DNA from: an uncultured Flavihumibacter sp.
GTDB lineage: Bacteria; Bacteroidota; Bacteroidia; Chitinophagales; Chitinophagaceae
Reading direction: 5' to 3'
DNA length: 64,000 nucleotides
NCBI GenBank assembly: GCA_902168105.1
Contig: CABHOY010000016.1
Location: forward strand, 25,459-89,458
The position numbers and the translations under genes were made by a program. Under the pieces are notes generated by a model that worked only from the letters and a program-made list of their open reading frames with translations, did no database searches and was not told the origin of the DNA. Positions 1 to 8,451 of this stretch are shown here, piece by piece. Each line of letters opens with the position of its first letter. Position 1 is the stretch's first letter.

Positions 1-186
1 GATTTTTTTTTCCTACCCAGTCAATATTGCTTTACTGGGTTCTGATTTTGAATTTTGATTTGCTGTGCCTCGGGCACGAAGCAAATTTCCGCACCATTTT
101 GCAGTTGGAAGCGTGACCTACATCACATTCCCTTTTTTTTTGCCCATTAATCATGGCCCTGATGAATCACGATGATGGAAATGAAA

Positions 187-216
187 TGAAAGGTCCGCCT
201 ACAAGCGGATCTTTCA
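187..216 (-). terminator. Hairpin terminator after the dinB-like gene
   Basis: Twelve-base arms (187-198 and 205-216) pair with one G-T wobble around a 6-nt loop. On the minus strand the hairpin is followed by T-rich sequence. It lies 36 bp past the stop of the DinB-like gene, so it most likely ends the minus-strand AraC/PEBP/DinB set. The remaining bases of 1-251 hold no gene I can support. Confidence 0.5.
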
Positions 217-251
217 TCTTCCTGGACAGGAAGTGACACGGCCGTTGATAG

Positions 252-752
252 TTACCTGCCTTCCATAATATAATACGTCGCTAAATCAATAGAAGAAAAT
301 GCTGTAAATCCTACCTGCCTTAAAGTACTCACCAATTGCCCCCGATGATAAGTGGAATGGTTCATGACATGTGCCACCGTAGCTGCAAATTCCAATTGTC
401 CTTCTCCACCCCGGGGATATTTAAAGGTAATAGCTTTCAGATGATCTCCTTCCTTAGTTGTATCAATAAAGTCTTTCATTCCCACTGATGACTGGCGCCA
501 TATAGCTAATAACTGCTCTTTACTACCATTAAAATCCAGAGATAGAAACACCGGATCTGCACAGTTATTCCAGAAATCGATCCATACCCGCTCTGCACTG
601 GCAATATGCAATACTGTTTGCTTTACACTATTGAAACTACTTGTCGCCACTTGCTCCCATTGCGTATCATTAATCTCCCGTAGCCAGCCAATTGCCTTAT
701 TGTTAGCCCAGATGTTGTATGAAGCTAATTGTAAAAGATATGCCTTGTTCAT
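252..752 (-). CDS. DinB-like four-helix protein
   Basis: A 166-aa protein of the DinB/YfiT-like family, small four-helix bundles that bind a metal through three histidines and often act as thiol-dependent transferases or stress proteins. The pattern is visible: an N-terminal YNxWAN segment, a central LHIASAERVW helix with the first His, and a C-terminal HVMNHSTYHRGQL with the HxxxH pair. I chose the ATG at 752 because it begins MNKAYLLQ, the normal family start, and sits one base after the upstream stop. A start at 776 would overlap the preceding gene and add an unconserved tail. It is probably co-transcribed with the PEBP-like gene. The exact substrate cannot be read from the sequence. Confidence 0.8.
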   Translation of the reverse strand: MNKAYLLQLASYNIWANNKAIGWLREINDTQWEQVATSSFNSVKQTVLHIASAERVWIDFWNNCADPVFLSLDFNGSKEQLLAIWRQSSVGMKDFIDTTKEGDHLKAITFKYPRGGEGQLEFAATVAHVMNHSTYHRGQLVSTLRQVGFTAFSSIDLATYYIMEGR

Positions 753-753
753 C

Positions 754-1239
754 CTATAGCTTTTGACCATAAACAATCAGCGAAGCTTTCGCTAAAGTCA
801 CAAAATGCATATTAAACCCGAGGTAGGCCGGCGTAGTGTTTTCATCCAGATCCAGTTTACTGCTTAACGCATGAATGGTGAAGAGGTATCTGTGCGCAGG
901 GCCGGCATTAGGTGCTGCTCCTGTATATCCTGGTACGCCCACATCCGTATTGCTTTGTATTGCTTCAGCAGGCAATAGGTTTTTATCCGGATTGCCAGCG
1001 CCTGTTAATAACTCATGAACATGATCAGGAATATTAAATACGATCCAATGCCAGAAGCCACTGCCAGTGGGTGCATCAAGATCATAAACAGTTACAGCAA
1101 AACTTTGCGTGCCTGCAGGTGCATTTTCCCAATACAGGTGAGGGGACAGATTATCACCGTTAAAACCGGCGCCGCTTGCATACTGGTGAGTCGTTAATTG
1201 ACCACTTAGATCCTTACTTTTCAATGTGAATGTAGACAT
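754..1239 (-). CDS. YbhB/YbcL-type PEBP-family protein
   Basis: A 161-aa phosphatidylethanolamine-binding-protein family member (the bacterial YbhB/YbcL type, annotated as Raf-kinase-inhibitor-like). Typical family blocks are present: NLSPHLYWENAPAGTQSFAV near residue 30, DLDAPTGSGFWHWIVFNIP near residue 55, GYTGAAPNAGPAHRYLFTIHAL near residue 105. There is no signal peptide, so it is probably cytoplasmic. The cellular role of these proteins is poorly defined; they bind small anionic ligands. The gene lies 84 bp after the AraC regulator and one base before the DinB-like gene, so the three may form a regulator-plus-target unit. Confidence 0.85.
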   Translation of the reverse strand: MSTFTLKSKDLSGQLTTHQYASGAGFNGDNLSPHLYWENAPAGTQSFAVTVYDLDAPTGSGFWHWIVFNIPDHVHELLTGAGNPDKNLLPAEAIQSNTDVGVPGYTGAAPNAGPAHRYLFTIHALSSKLDLDENTTPAYLGFNMHFVTLAKASLIVYGQKL

Positions 1240-1259
1240 GCCTTTGTTTTAATTTTTAT

Positions 1260-1267
1260 CAAAGGTA
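1260..1267 (-). promoter_or_regulatory. Possible -7 element upstream of the PEBP-like gene
   Basis: On the minus strand this reads TACCTTTG, a perfect match to the Bacteroidota -7 consensus TAnnTTTG, about 20 bp before the PEBP-like start codon. I do not see a well-placed -33 TTG, so support is partial. Confidence 0.3.
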
Positions 1268-1323
1268 GCAGCAAAGACTAGCGGCAGGGGATGGCCAGGC
1301 GTCCAAAAAGTGTAGTTAAACGT

Positions 1324-2133
1324 TCAATTTGTTAATTGGTATTGTTTAGGTGTTATGCCATAGATCTGCTTGAAGGATTGGATAAAGCTCGATAGGTTTT
1401 CATAACCCAATTCATAATAGATCTCACTGGCCTTTCGGTTATCTTGTCGCAGCATTTTAGCTGCCCGCTCCATGCGTTTTTCCAGCAACCATCTGTTGGG
1501 ACTATTCCCGTAAATACGGGCAAACTTTCGTTTAAAAGAGGACAGGCTCATATTACATAAAAAGGCGAGTTCTTCCACCGTTAAGTTGCTATCTATATGT
1601 GACGTCACAGCCTGACGTACGATCAATTCGTCATCCGCTTCAACCTTCATATTCCTGATCTGTTGAATTTGGGCAGGGTATCGGATTGCCAGATAAAGGA
1701 ACAGCTCTTCCAACTTTACTTTTTGCAATTCGGGATGAATAGGCCCCTCACCGGTCAGCATTACGTCAAGTGACTGTGTGAAATTTACCAGAAATGCATC
1801 TTTCCCAAATACTAAGAACGGGGGAGAGTCTGATAGATTGTTCCGCTTCGTTAACAACACAGCATGGCGTTCAAAAAAATCTTTCAATAGCTTCGGATCG
1901 AAAGTGATAAGGATACTGTGATATTCCTGATACGCTGCCACCATCTTTTCACTCATCAAACAATTCCCTGCAGCCAGCATTACAAACTGATGCGGTTTTA
2001 CCGTTACCTGCGCGCCTGCAAAATGCACGGTTTTTTCACCTGCCAATAGAAATGTCAGCAAGTTATGGTCCAGCATGATTTTCGCCCGTGGTGCAGGCTT
2101 ATTAGTGCGATAACGGAAAATCGAAATGTGCAT
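1324..2133 (-). CDS. AraC-family transcriptional regulator
   Basis: A 269-aa regulator. Residues 1-150 form a cupin-like sensor region of the ExsA-type N-terminal family (LLTFLLAGEKTVHFAG, then KPHQFVMLAAGNCLMSEK). Residues 165-266 form the double helix-turn-helix AraC domain, with LTVEELAFLCNMSLSSFKRKF for the first HTH and ASEIYYELGYENLSSFIQSF with a following GITPKQY for the second. These proteins bind asymmetric promoter sites as activators. Likely targets are the two downstream minus-strand genes, but that is inference from order and spacing. The effector is unknown. Confidence 0.9.
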   Translation of the reverse strand: MHISIFRYRTNKPAPRAKIMLDHNLLTFLLAGEKTVHFAGAQVTVKPHQFVMLAAGNCLMSEKMVAAYQEYHSILITFDPKLLKDFFERHAVLLTKRNNLSDSPPFLVFGKDAFLVNFTQSLDVMLTGEGPIHPELQKVKLEELFLYLAIRYPAQIQQIRNMKVEADDELIVRQAVTSHIDSNLTVEELAFLCNMSLSSFKRKFARIYGNSPNRWLLEKRMERAAKMLRQDNRKASEIYYELGYENLSSFIQSFKQIYGITPKQYQLTN

Positions 2134-2251
2134 GGAACAAAGTTAGAAAAAAGTCGCAACTCAATTTATCAGTATATCAGGAGAGACACAGAAAACAACC
2201 AGGAAGATTTCAGTCCCGGCAGGTGTGTCCCTCCTGAAGAATTTTTATAAT

Positions 2252-2752
2252 TTAATTTATCTTAATTAACTGCTCCTTCATGCCGTCATCAACATGTTTA
2301 ACATCGATAATAGTCAGTGAAGGTTCAGCAGCTCCTTGCGGCTTCAATGTTTTGTAGATCTGTTTCTCTGCCTTGCTAACTTTCCACATACCACCAGTCA
2401 GGGGGTCTACGATTAACATGCCTATAGCTCCACCGATCAGTATGTTTCCAAAGTACCAGCCATTTAATTTAAAATGAATCGGCACTGTAAGGTCCTGGTG
2501 TCCGGGTTTAGTAAACTTTACGGTATACTGTGCCGGAGAGAAATAGCCAGCACCAGATTTCAGTCGTACTTCAGCAGGGGTAACGCCGTTAAAGACTTCC
2601 CGTCCTTTTTTGTTGGTGATCACCAAATTGGCGTCCCCGGGATTAGAATTCACTACGAAGGTTTGCCGGGTGCCTCCAAATATAGTAGCGCAGGAAGAAA
2701 AGGTAAGTGCAGTAGCAATAGCTAAACCGCACATCATGGATGCTTGTTTCAT
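2252..2752 (-). CDS. Small lipoprotein with a PEGA-like beta domain
   Basis: A 166-aa predicted lipoprotein. I chose the ATG at 2752, because the product then starts MKQASMM with a hydrophobic stretch ending in a lipobox LTFSSC (acylated Cys near residue 20). The longer reading from 2875 adds 41 unconserved residues. The mature part (QTFVVNSNPGDANLVITNKKG, then GVTPAEVRL and AQYTVKFTKPGHQD) resembles PEGA-type beta domains that sit on the periplasmic or outer face of envelopes. A short hydrophobic glycine-rich segment (FGNILIGGAIGMLIVD) near residues 105-120 may insert in a membrane. Function unknown. Confidence 0.7.
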   Translation of the reverse strand: MKQASMMCGLAIATALTFSSCATIFGGTRQTFVVNSNPGDANLVITNKKGREVFNGVTPAEVRLKSGAGYFSPAQYTVKFTKPGHQDLTVPIHFKLNGWYFGNILIGGAIGMLIVDPLTGGMWKVSKAEKQIYKTLKPQGAAEPSLTIIDVKHVDDGMKEQLIKIN

Positions 2753-3111
2753 AGTAAAGGGATTTGCTTTCGTTGGGCTTTGAATTTTTTTTGTCAACGC
2801 CACCGAATATATTATCCATTTTCCGTTTTTCAAAACAAAACAATTCTTTTGTACCAGTTCCATGGACGAGGGCAAAAGGGGAATTCAGGTTTATAGGATC
2901 TGACTTTCAAAAGTCAGGTCTTCATAAGAAATAGATCATTAGTCGAATTATACTTTCATTACGCAGAAAGGCTGCGTGGCAACCTTCTATCTTCATACTG
3001 TTCATTGTTTGTTAATCAATTTTGATTTAAGTAACCATCCATTTAACCTTTCTGCACTAAAGCAGCTACGTAGCCATAGAAAAACCTCAAGTTTCATTAA
3101 TTACATTAACT
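2753..3111. other. Intergenic region between divergent genes, with two small hairpins
   Basis: This 359-bp space separates the minus-strand lipoprotein from the plus-strand glycosidase. It contains a perfect 8-bp inverted repeat (2900-2907 and 2910-2917) and a 6-bp one (2961-2966 and 2972-2977), either of which could be an operator. No gene is supported here, and I could not assign a convincing -33/-7 pair. Confidence 0.4.
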
Positions 3112-6075
3112 ATGCAAATTACATTCAATGGAGTTAACCCCTCCCAGCCAACAGTGGCTAAATGGGACCTGTATGAGGCAATGATTGACCTCAACGCTAC
3201 CTACACTAATCCTTACGACTATGCCGACATCTCCATTCAGGCCGTCTTTACTTCACCTACCGGCGTCCAACGCACTGTAGATGCTTTCTGGATGGAAGAT
3301 GCCAGCCTTAACGTTCCTTATGACAAGTGCTTCCATCTGCGCTTTACGCCAGATGAGCAGGGCCAGTGGACCTACATACTCTCGGGCAGCCTGCAGGGTG
3401 GTGCAGCAACAACGAGTGGTCCATATTCCTTTAACTGTTCCGGCATTTCCGCAACCGGCAAGGGCTACATCCGCAAGACGAATACCAGCTACCTGCAATG
3501 GGACAATGGTACACAGTACATTCCTGTAGGAGAGAACCTCGCGTTTCCAAACACTGATGTCATTACATTCTATAACCAGGAACTCAGTAAGCTGGAGCCC
3601 ACAGGTGTCAATTTCATCCGTATCTGGATGGCTACCTGGGGAGTTGCGCTGGAATGGACCAACACTAACAACGTGAGCGGGTTCAATAAGCTGAAGCAGT
3701 ATAAACAGAGCGCAGCGAAAGATCTGGATTACCTGCTCGCCCGCGGACAAACAAACGGTTATGCCATTATGCTTGCCATTAATTACCACAACCAGTTTAT
3801 AGTAGGTGATGAATGGCAGGATAATCCTTACAACACGGCACAAGGCGGTCCCTGTGCTACACCGCTATCCTTTTTCTCGGACAGCACCGCAAAAGCGATC
3901 TTCAAAAACCGCTTACGTTATCTCGTTGCAAGATGGGGATACGCAGGCAGTCTGCATAGCTGGGAATTCTTCAACGAAGTAGACAACACCAATTACTACA
4001 AAGGTGAAGTCGAGCACGTTCCTTACGACAACTCAGCTGTCATCGATCAATGGCATGTTGAAATGGCCGCTTACCTGAAATCAATAGATCCCTATCACCT
4101 GGTCACTACATCTTTTGGCAATGAGATCTACGCAGACGGCACCTGGAGCTGCCCTGACATAGATTTCACACAGGTACACAAGTACAAGCAGGACCCACGT
4201 ATGCCACGCCTGCTGGCAAACCTCAATCAGGAACGTCTCAGTACCTGGTCAAAGCCTGTATACGACGGCGAGTTCGGTATGATCGTATATGCCGATCAGG
4301 CGAAATGTGTAGACCCCAATGGCATCAGTATGCATAATGTAATGTGGGCCACCCTGCTGAGCGGCGCTATGGGCAGCGCTGCCCCATGGTGGGAACATTG
4401 GGTGGATGGGCAACTCTATTACCATTTCTCACGATTGGCAGCATTTAAAGATATAATACCTTTCGTGAGCGGTAACTACCAGAAAGCATTTCCCACTTAC
4501 TCAAACACTGCTCCTGTCGATCTGACAATCATCCCGGAAGAGGTATGGCCTGTCGATCCCAAGAAACCGGCGCCTGTATTTGATTTCACACTGGATAATG
4601 AAGGTGAACTGACACCTGGTTTAAGCCGTCTGTCTCAATTTATCTGGGGCGTCAACGGCAATATGGACCTGCGTCGGCCACCCACCTTCCACGTTAATTA
4701 TCTCCAGAACGGTAGCTTCGTGGTGGTAACAGGAAGTGAGATCAGCAACGCTGGCGCCCGTATCAATATCTATGTGGACGACGTGCTTGTCCTCGATCAG
4801 GTAGCGCAGATAAACACGTCCTACCAGGTATCGGTTACTGCAGGTCAACATACCATCAAGGTCGATAACCTGGGAGATGACTGGATCCTGATAGCACAAT
4901 ACAAATTCCTTAATGCGGTAGGGCCCTACAACCTCTATACCCTTAAAAGCGCCGATAGCACGCAGGCAGCTGGCTACATACTGAACAGGCGCTACAACCA
5001 CCAGTATTTCCTCGATAATAATAATACACCGCCACCATCCGTTTCCGCCGGAGCTGTGATCAGCATACCCGGTATGAACAATGGCAACTATACAGTCAAT
5101 TTCTATGATTGTGCACCCGTAGCAACCACCGCCCCCGCACAGCCTGTCACTACGTTCACAGCTAATGCAGCTAATGGCATCCTCACGTTTGTATTGCCGG
5201 AGATCGCATGGGACCTTGCATTCACTGCTACCCTTAACAACAGCACGCCAAACGCGCTTACTACAGCCGTATCTGTGATACCAGCACAAGGCTGGGCAGC
5301 GCCGACAGCCCCTGCATTCAGCGTTGATAACACTGGCATAATACCAGACGCTTCTCATCTGGGCATGTTCATCTATGGAAGCCTGGCTAACACGCAATAC
5401 CGCAATCCGCCAACCTTTATGGTCAATTACGCACAGGCCGGGTATTTTGAGATACGTACCGCCGCTACTATATCAGCTGGCTTCCCACAGGTAACAGTGT
5501 ATGTAGATGGTGTGCTGATGCTTGACCAGCCTGCCCTTGTTAATACATCTTATTCAGTTGCTATCACACCAGGTATACATGAGATCAAGGTTGATAATTC
5601 CGGTGGAGACTGGATGCAGGTAGATCTTTATGCATTCGTGCCATCGCTTACTGCTGATGTTCCGGTACCTACACAGACTGCTGGCGCCAGAACCGTCGTA
5701 CCAGGTTATCCCTGGGGAAGCAAGGCACCGGTAAACACCTTTACACTTGATGCCAATGGCGCATTGACACCAGATGCTTCCAACCTTGCCATGTATGTCT
5801 ATGGCGAACCTGCGCATCCGGAGGCCTACAATCCTGCCATCATCAATGTAAGCTTCCCACAGAACGGCTACTTTAAGCTGACAATAGGAGATACCGTTTC
5901 ACAAAACGGTGCGCGGGTAAGCATCTATGTAGATGGTGCGCTTGTTACCGATCAGATAGCATTTCCTGATCTCTCATATGTAACAACCCTTACAGCAGGC
6001 ACGCATAACATTAAGATCGACAACCTGGGTGGAGACTGGTTTCTTACTGGTTCGCTCGTGTTCGATGTTTTATAG
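3112..6075 (+). CDS. DUF5060/GH5-like glycoside hydrolase with three C-terminal repeat modules
   Basis: A 987-aa protein. Residues 8-85 look like DUF5060, a beta domain that precedes family-5-like glycosidases. Residues about 100-450 form the TIM-barrel region, with candidate acid/base Glu289 in WEFFNEVD and candidate nucleophile Glu387 in YDGEFGM. Three related modules of about 110 aa follow (489-600, 735-844, 874-987), each with a NPPTFxVNYxQxGxF-like strand, a (I/V)YVDxxLxxDQ strand and a closing HxIKVDNxGxDW motif; they are probably carbohydrate-binding. The substrate is not readable. No signal peptide is present, and the frame upstream of 3112 runs back to a stop at 3058 without another start codon, which is odd for a polysaccharide-degrading enzyme. 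Confidence 0.75.
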   Translation: MQITFNGVNPSQPTVAKWDLYEAMIDLNATYTNPYDYADISIQAVFTSPTGVQRTVDAFWMEDASLNVPYDKCFHLRFTPDEQGQWTYILSGSLQGGAATTSGPYSFNCSGISATGKGYIRKTNTSYLQWDNGTQYIPVGENLAFPNTDVITFYNQELSKLEPTGVNFIRIWMATWGVALEWTNTNNVSGFNKLKQYKQSAAKDLDYLLARGQTNGYAIMLAINYHNQFIVGDEWQDNPYNTAQGGPCATPLSFFSDSTAKAIFKNRLRYLVARWGYAGSLHSWEFFNEVDNTNYYKGEVEHVPYDNSAVIDQWHVEMAAYLKSIDPYHLVTTSFGNEIYADGTWSCPDIDFTQVHKYKQDPRMPRLLANLNQERLSTWSKPVYDGEFGMIVYADQAKCVDPNGISMHNVMWATLLSGAMGSAAPWWEHWVDGQLYYHFSRLAAFKDIIPFVSGNYQKAFPTYSNTAPVDLTIIPEEVWPVDPKKPAPVFDFTLDNEGELTPGLSRLSQFIWGVNGNMDLRRPPTFHVNYLQNGSFVVVTGSEISNAGARINIYVDDVLVLDQVAQINTSYQVSVTAGQHTIKVDNLGDDWILIAQYKFLNAVGPYNLYTLKSADSTQAAGYILNRRYNHQYFLDNNNTPPPSVSAGAVISIPGMNNGNYTVNFYDCAPVATTAPAQPVTTFTANAANGILTFVLPEIAWDLAFTATLNNSTPNALTTAVSVIPAQGWAAPTAPAFSVDNTGIIPDASHLGMFIYGSLANTQYRNPPTFMVNYAQAGYFEIRTAATISAGFPQVTVYVDGVLMLDQPALVNTSYSVAITPGIHEIKVDNSGGDWMQVDLYAFVPSLTADVPVPTQTAGARTVVPGYPWGSKAPVNTFTLDANGALTPDASNLAMYVYGEPAHPEAYNPAIINVSFPQNGYFKLTIGDTVSQNGARVSIYVDGALVTDQIAFPDLSYVTTLTAGTHNIKIDNLGGDWFLTGSLVFDVL

Positions 6076-6183
6076 TAACGATATCAACTGGTCCGGAAAT
6101 ACCTGTTGAATTGAGCCTGAAAGGAGATGTTATAAATGTGTACTTAAATGCAGGCTCGGGGCGTACCTACACGAGTCGTAAAA

Positions 6184-6220
6184 GCGGGAAAGTCGGAGAA
6201 ATGCCCTCCGGCTTTTCCGC
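6184..6220 (+). terminator. Strong hairpin terminator after the glycoside hydrolase
   Basis: GC-rich arms at 6184-6198 and 6206-6220 pair almost perfectly around a 7-nt loop and are followed by a short T-run. It lies between the convergent glycosidase and membrane-protein genes, so it may serve both strands. Confidence 0.7.
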
Positions 6221-6221
6221 T

Positions 6222-6602
6222 TTATTGACTGGTATTGGAACTGAAACGCCATAAAAGCAGTAGCACGACATTAAGCACGGTGAGCAGGCATAAAAATAGG
6301 ATAGGTTTATGATGATATAAGCCCTGGCACATCCGGCTCACGGATGTCAGCACGGTTATGCATAAGAAGAGGAAGGACAGTCTGTCTACCTTGGTTGAAC
6401 TATACGTGCCGGCAAGATACAGTAGCAACTGGCCACTTACTATATGAACAATGTACCAGGTAAGGAACTGTTTGCCTGTCAAATGATATGGGAACCAGCT
6501 GTTCATGAATAAGCCGCCGTACAAACAAGGTAATAGGAGATAGCCAGCTATGGGCAGCAGGTAGCCTGCTTTATTTATTGGTACTGTATTTCTTTGTTTC
6601 AT
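6222..6602 (-). CDS. Small four-helix membrane protein, unknown
   Basis: A 126-aa hydrophobic protein with about four predicted membrane helices: residues 12-32, 47-66, 72-90 and 100-118. The N-terminus is short and basic (MKQRNTVPINK). I recognise no family. It ends directly at the shared terminator and starts 16 bp after the gene for the Cys/Gly-tailed protein, so the two are probably co-transcribed and may act together at the inner membrane. That link is inference. Confidence 0.55.
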   Translation of the reverse strand: MKQRNTVPINKAGYLLPIAGYLLLPCLYGGLFMNSWFPYHLTGKQFLTWYIVHIVSGQLLLYLAGTYSSTKVDRLSFLFLCITVLTSVSRMCQGLYHHKPILFLCLLTVLNVVLLLLWRFSSNTSQ

Positions 6603-6617
6603 AAGTCTGCTTTTGAT

Positions 6618-7349
6618 TTAACTACCTCCACATCCTCCGCATCCACCTCCGCACCCGCTACCACATCCGCTACTACATCCACTGCTGCAGCTACTTCCGC
6701 AACTACCGGTGTCGTTCTCATTCTTTTTTCTTTTCTCTCCGGTTTTATTTACTCCTGAACCGCCCATGACTAATCCGATGACTATTATAAAACCTATGAT
6801 AACAGTAGGAAACACGCCAGACTTTTCGTTGCAGGAAGTGAGAAAGATGAATGTCAGTAGGAGTGGAAGGAGGGTTATTCTTTTTAAGAGCCGGAGGAGA
6901 AAGTTTGGGGGGGAATGTTTGTCGTCCCAGTATTCAGGTGGTGGTTCTGCGTTAAACGTGTTGCGGTAAAGATCAAGCGTATCGGTCCGCCAGTTTTCGT
7001 GTTTGTTTCTTTCCTGTGCCCCGCCCGCTGAAGGATGGTGATGAATATTACGGTTCAGCGTTTTTCCGCAAAATTCTTCCCAGTAGCTTTGTGTGTAGAT
7101 CAAGTGGAGATGCCATACCTCATCGATCACTTTGGAAGGGGAAGCTCCCTGTGGCGAGATACAACAGAGGAAGATGAACTTCCGGTATTCTTCTATGGCT
7201 TTCAACCCGAAATTGTAGTCCCATTTGTTCTCCCGGGCAAGCCTGTGTGAAAAAGGAAGCCGGGAATCAGGAGCATCAAATGGAAAGGATTCGATCCTTT
7301 GCCATAGCAATTCTTGTTCTTCCCTCGTAAATGCTGTTGTTTGATTCAT
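6618..7349 (-). CDS. Glycine-rich-domain-like protein with a membrane segment and Cys/Gly/Ser tail
   Basis: A 243-aa protein. Residues 1-120 resemble the GRDP/DUF1399-type domain: a conserved EYRKFIFLCCI helix, then VIDEVWHLHLIYTQSYWEEFCG with the VWHxHL pattern and an HHHPSAGG turn. Residues 150-195 hold two hydrophobic segments. The last 35 residues are almost only Cys, Gly and Ser (SCGSSCSSGCSSGCGSGCGG type). I chose the ATG at 7349 (MNQTTAFTR); the longer reading from 7400 is unlikely. Proteins with this layout are known in bacteria without an assigned function. The tail may bind metals or cross-link. Confidence 0.65.
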   Translation of the reverse strand: MNQTTAFTREEQELLWQRIESFPFDAPDSRLPFSHRLARENKWDYNFGLKAIEEYRKFIFLCCISPQGASPSKVIDEVWHLHLIYTQSYWEEFCGKTLNRNIHHHPSAGGAQERNKHENWRTDTLDLYRNTFNAEPPPEYWDDKHSPPNFLLRLLKRITLLPLLLTFIFLTSCNEKSGVFPTVIIGFIIVIGLVMGGSGVNKTGEKRKKNENDTGSCGSSCSSGCSSGCGSGCGGGCGGCGGS

Positions 7350-7448
7350 AATTGTTTTCTTTATGTTAATACAAAACTCGCCTTGTTCGGAGAGATGCAC
7401 GTATTGGAATTATCGTTTGGAGACTTATTTTCGTATTAAAATCGTATT

Positions 7449-8333
7449 ATGACAACAGACGAGCTGGCGCACCTCGAACGACTAATGAATTATATTGCCC
7501 ACCATTTTATAAAAAAGAGCAGCTGGGAAGATGTGTCAAAGGCGGAATGGCTTTATATTTCAGCGGAATTCAACAAGTTAATGCAAAAAGGTAAGCAGCT
7601 TGAAGACGAAGCGGCCTTCCTGGGCGACAACTATTTTTATGAGCATCTCATCATTAAAAGGCTGAAGGCCGCAAAGGCAGGAAAGGCATTGGCAGGCATC
7701 AGCAGCCCTAATTTCGGGAAAATGAATACCATAGCCGGGATATTGGGCTATGACAGCTATATGGATTTCCTTCGGAATGCAGCTGCCGCCTTCAGCTTCC
7801 ACGAGCTCAAGATCAATATTCCATTGGGAGTGGTCAACACGGCGTTATTGGATCACCTCACGGGATGCTGGTATTGCTATAACAGTAATCTGCCGTTGAC
7901 AGGGCCAGGTGTTAAAGAGGAAAGAGTAAGACGTTCAGCTATGGAGATCTATCAATCAGGCGATGAATACCTGGTGGAACGCAGCGGTAAGGATAATCAT
8001 ATGTATTACGGTAAGATCACCGCTTATGCCGACTACATTTTCATCATCATGAACAGTACTACGTTTATCCGTCAGAGACATTTTATTGGCCGGGTGAAAG
8101 ATGCTACCCGTAAGCTGAAGCAAAAAGATTTTAGTGTGGACCAGATGAATTTTGTAAGTACGTGCGTTAGCTTCAGCGAAGAACCGGTAGCACTGAACGA
8201 AATATTTGATCGCGTGCCCACAGGAGATTTCGAGAAGCTATCCGTTGATTTACCTCTAAGCAGCCCTGATCTGCCGCCTCATATTCTGGAACAGCTCAAG
8301 AATAAAGGTCTGCACCAGATCTCAGATTATTGA
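7449..8333 (+). CDS. Uncharacterised 294-aa cytoplasmic protein
   Basis: No signal peptide or membrane segment. The N-terminal 115 residues look helical and charged and end in NTIAGILGYDSYMDFLRNA. The C-terminal half is beta-rich, with LTGCWYCYNSNLPLTG, a SGDEYLVERSG strand pair and ADYIFIIMNSTTFIRQRHFIG, which looks like a small ligand-sensing barrel. I do not recognise the family. It stands alone, divergent from the Cys/Gly-tail gene with a 99-bp shared upstream region. A two-domain sensor or adaptor is possible but unproven. Confidence 0.6.
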   Translation: MTTDELAHLERLMNYIAHHFIKKSSWEDVSKAEWLYISAEFNKLMQKGKQLEDEAAFLGDNYFYEHLIIKRLKAAKAGKALAGISSPNFGKMNTIAGILGYDSYMDFLRNAAAAFSFHELKINIPLGVVNTALLDHLTGCWYCYNSNLPLTGPGVKEERVRRSAMEIYQSGDEYLVERSGKDNHMYYGKITAYADYIFIIMNSTTFIRQRHFIGRVKDATRKLKQKDFSVDQMNFVSTCVSFSEEPVALNEIFDRVPTGDFEKLSVDLPLSSPDLPPHILEQLKNKGLHQISDY

Positions 8334-8451
8334 TCGTACGGCCATTATAATGAAGATGGCGGTATCCATAAGAAGATAAGCTAATAATTTATCCCCTTAT
8401 GAAATCACGTTTAAACGCTTGAATTTCTCACGTTTGGATCAAACATGCTTA

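Noticed and set aside
1..40. Seven-base inverted repeat near the window start, considered as a terminator
   Set aside because: The T-run precedes the hairpin rather than following it on the plus strand, and on the minus strand it is followed by A residues, so it does not have terminator form.
752..776. Upstream start for the DinB-like gene
   Set aside because: It would overlap the PEBP-like gene and add residues before the normal family start.
4621..5397. Long minus-strand open frame (258 aa) inside the glycosidase gene
   Set aside because: It lies wholly antisense to well-conserved repeat modules, is rich in Cys, Arg and Ile in a shadow-like pattern, and has no recognisable domain.
4576..6075. 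Repeated DNA at the 3' end of the glycosidase gene considered as a tandem repeat or array
   Set aside because: The similarity is at protein level between three diverged domains with different linkers. There is no regular repeat-spacer structure, so it is neither a CRISPR array nor a tandem DNA repeat.
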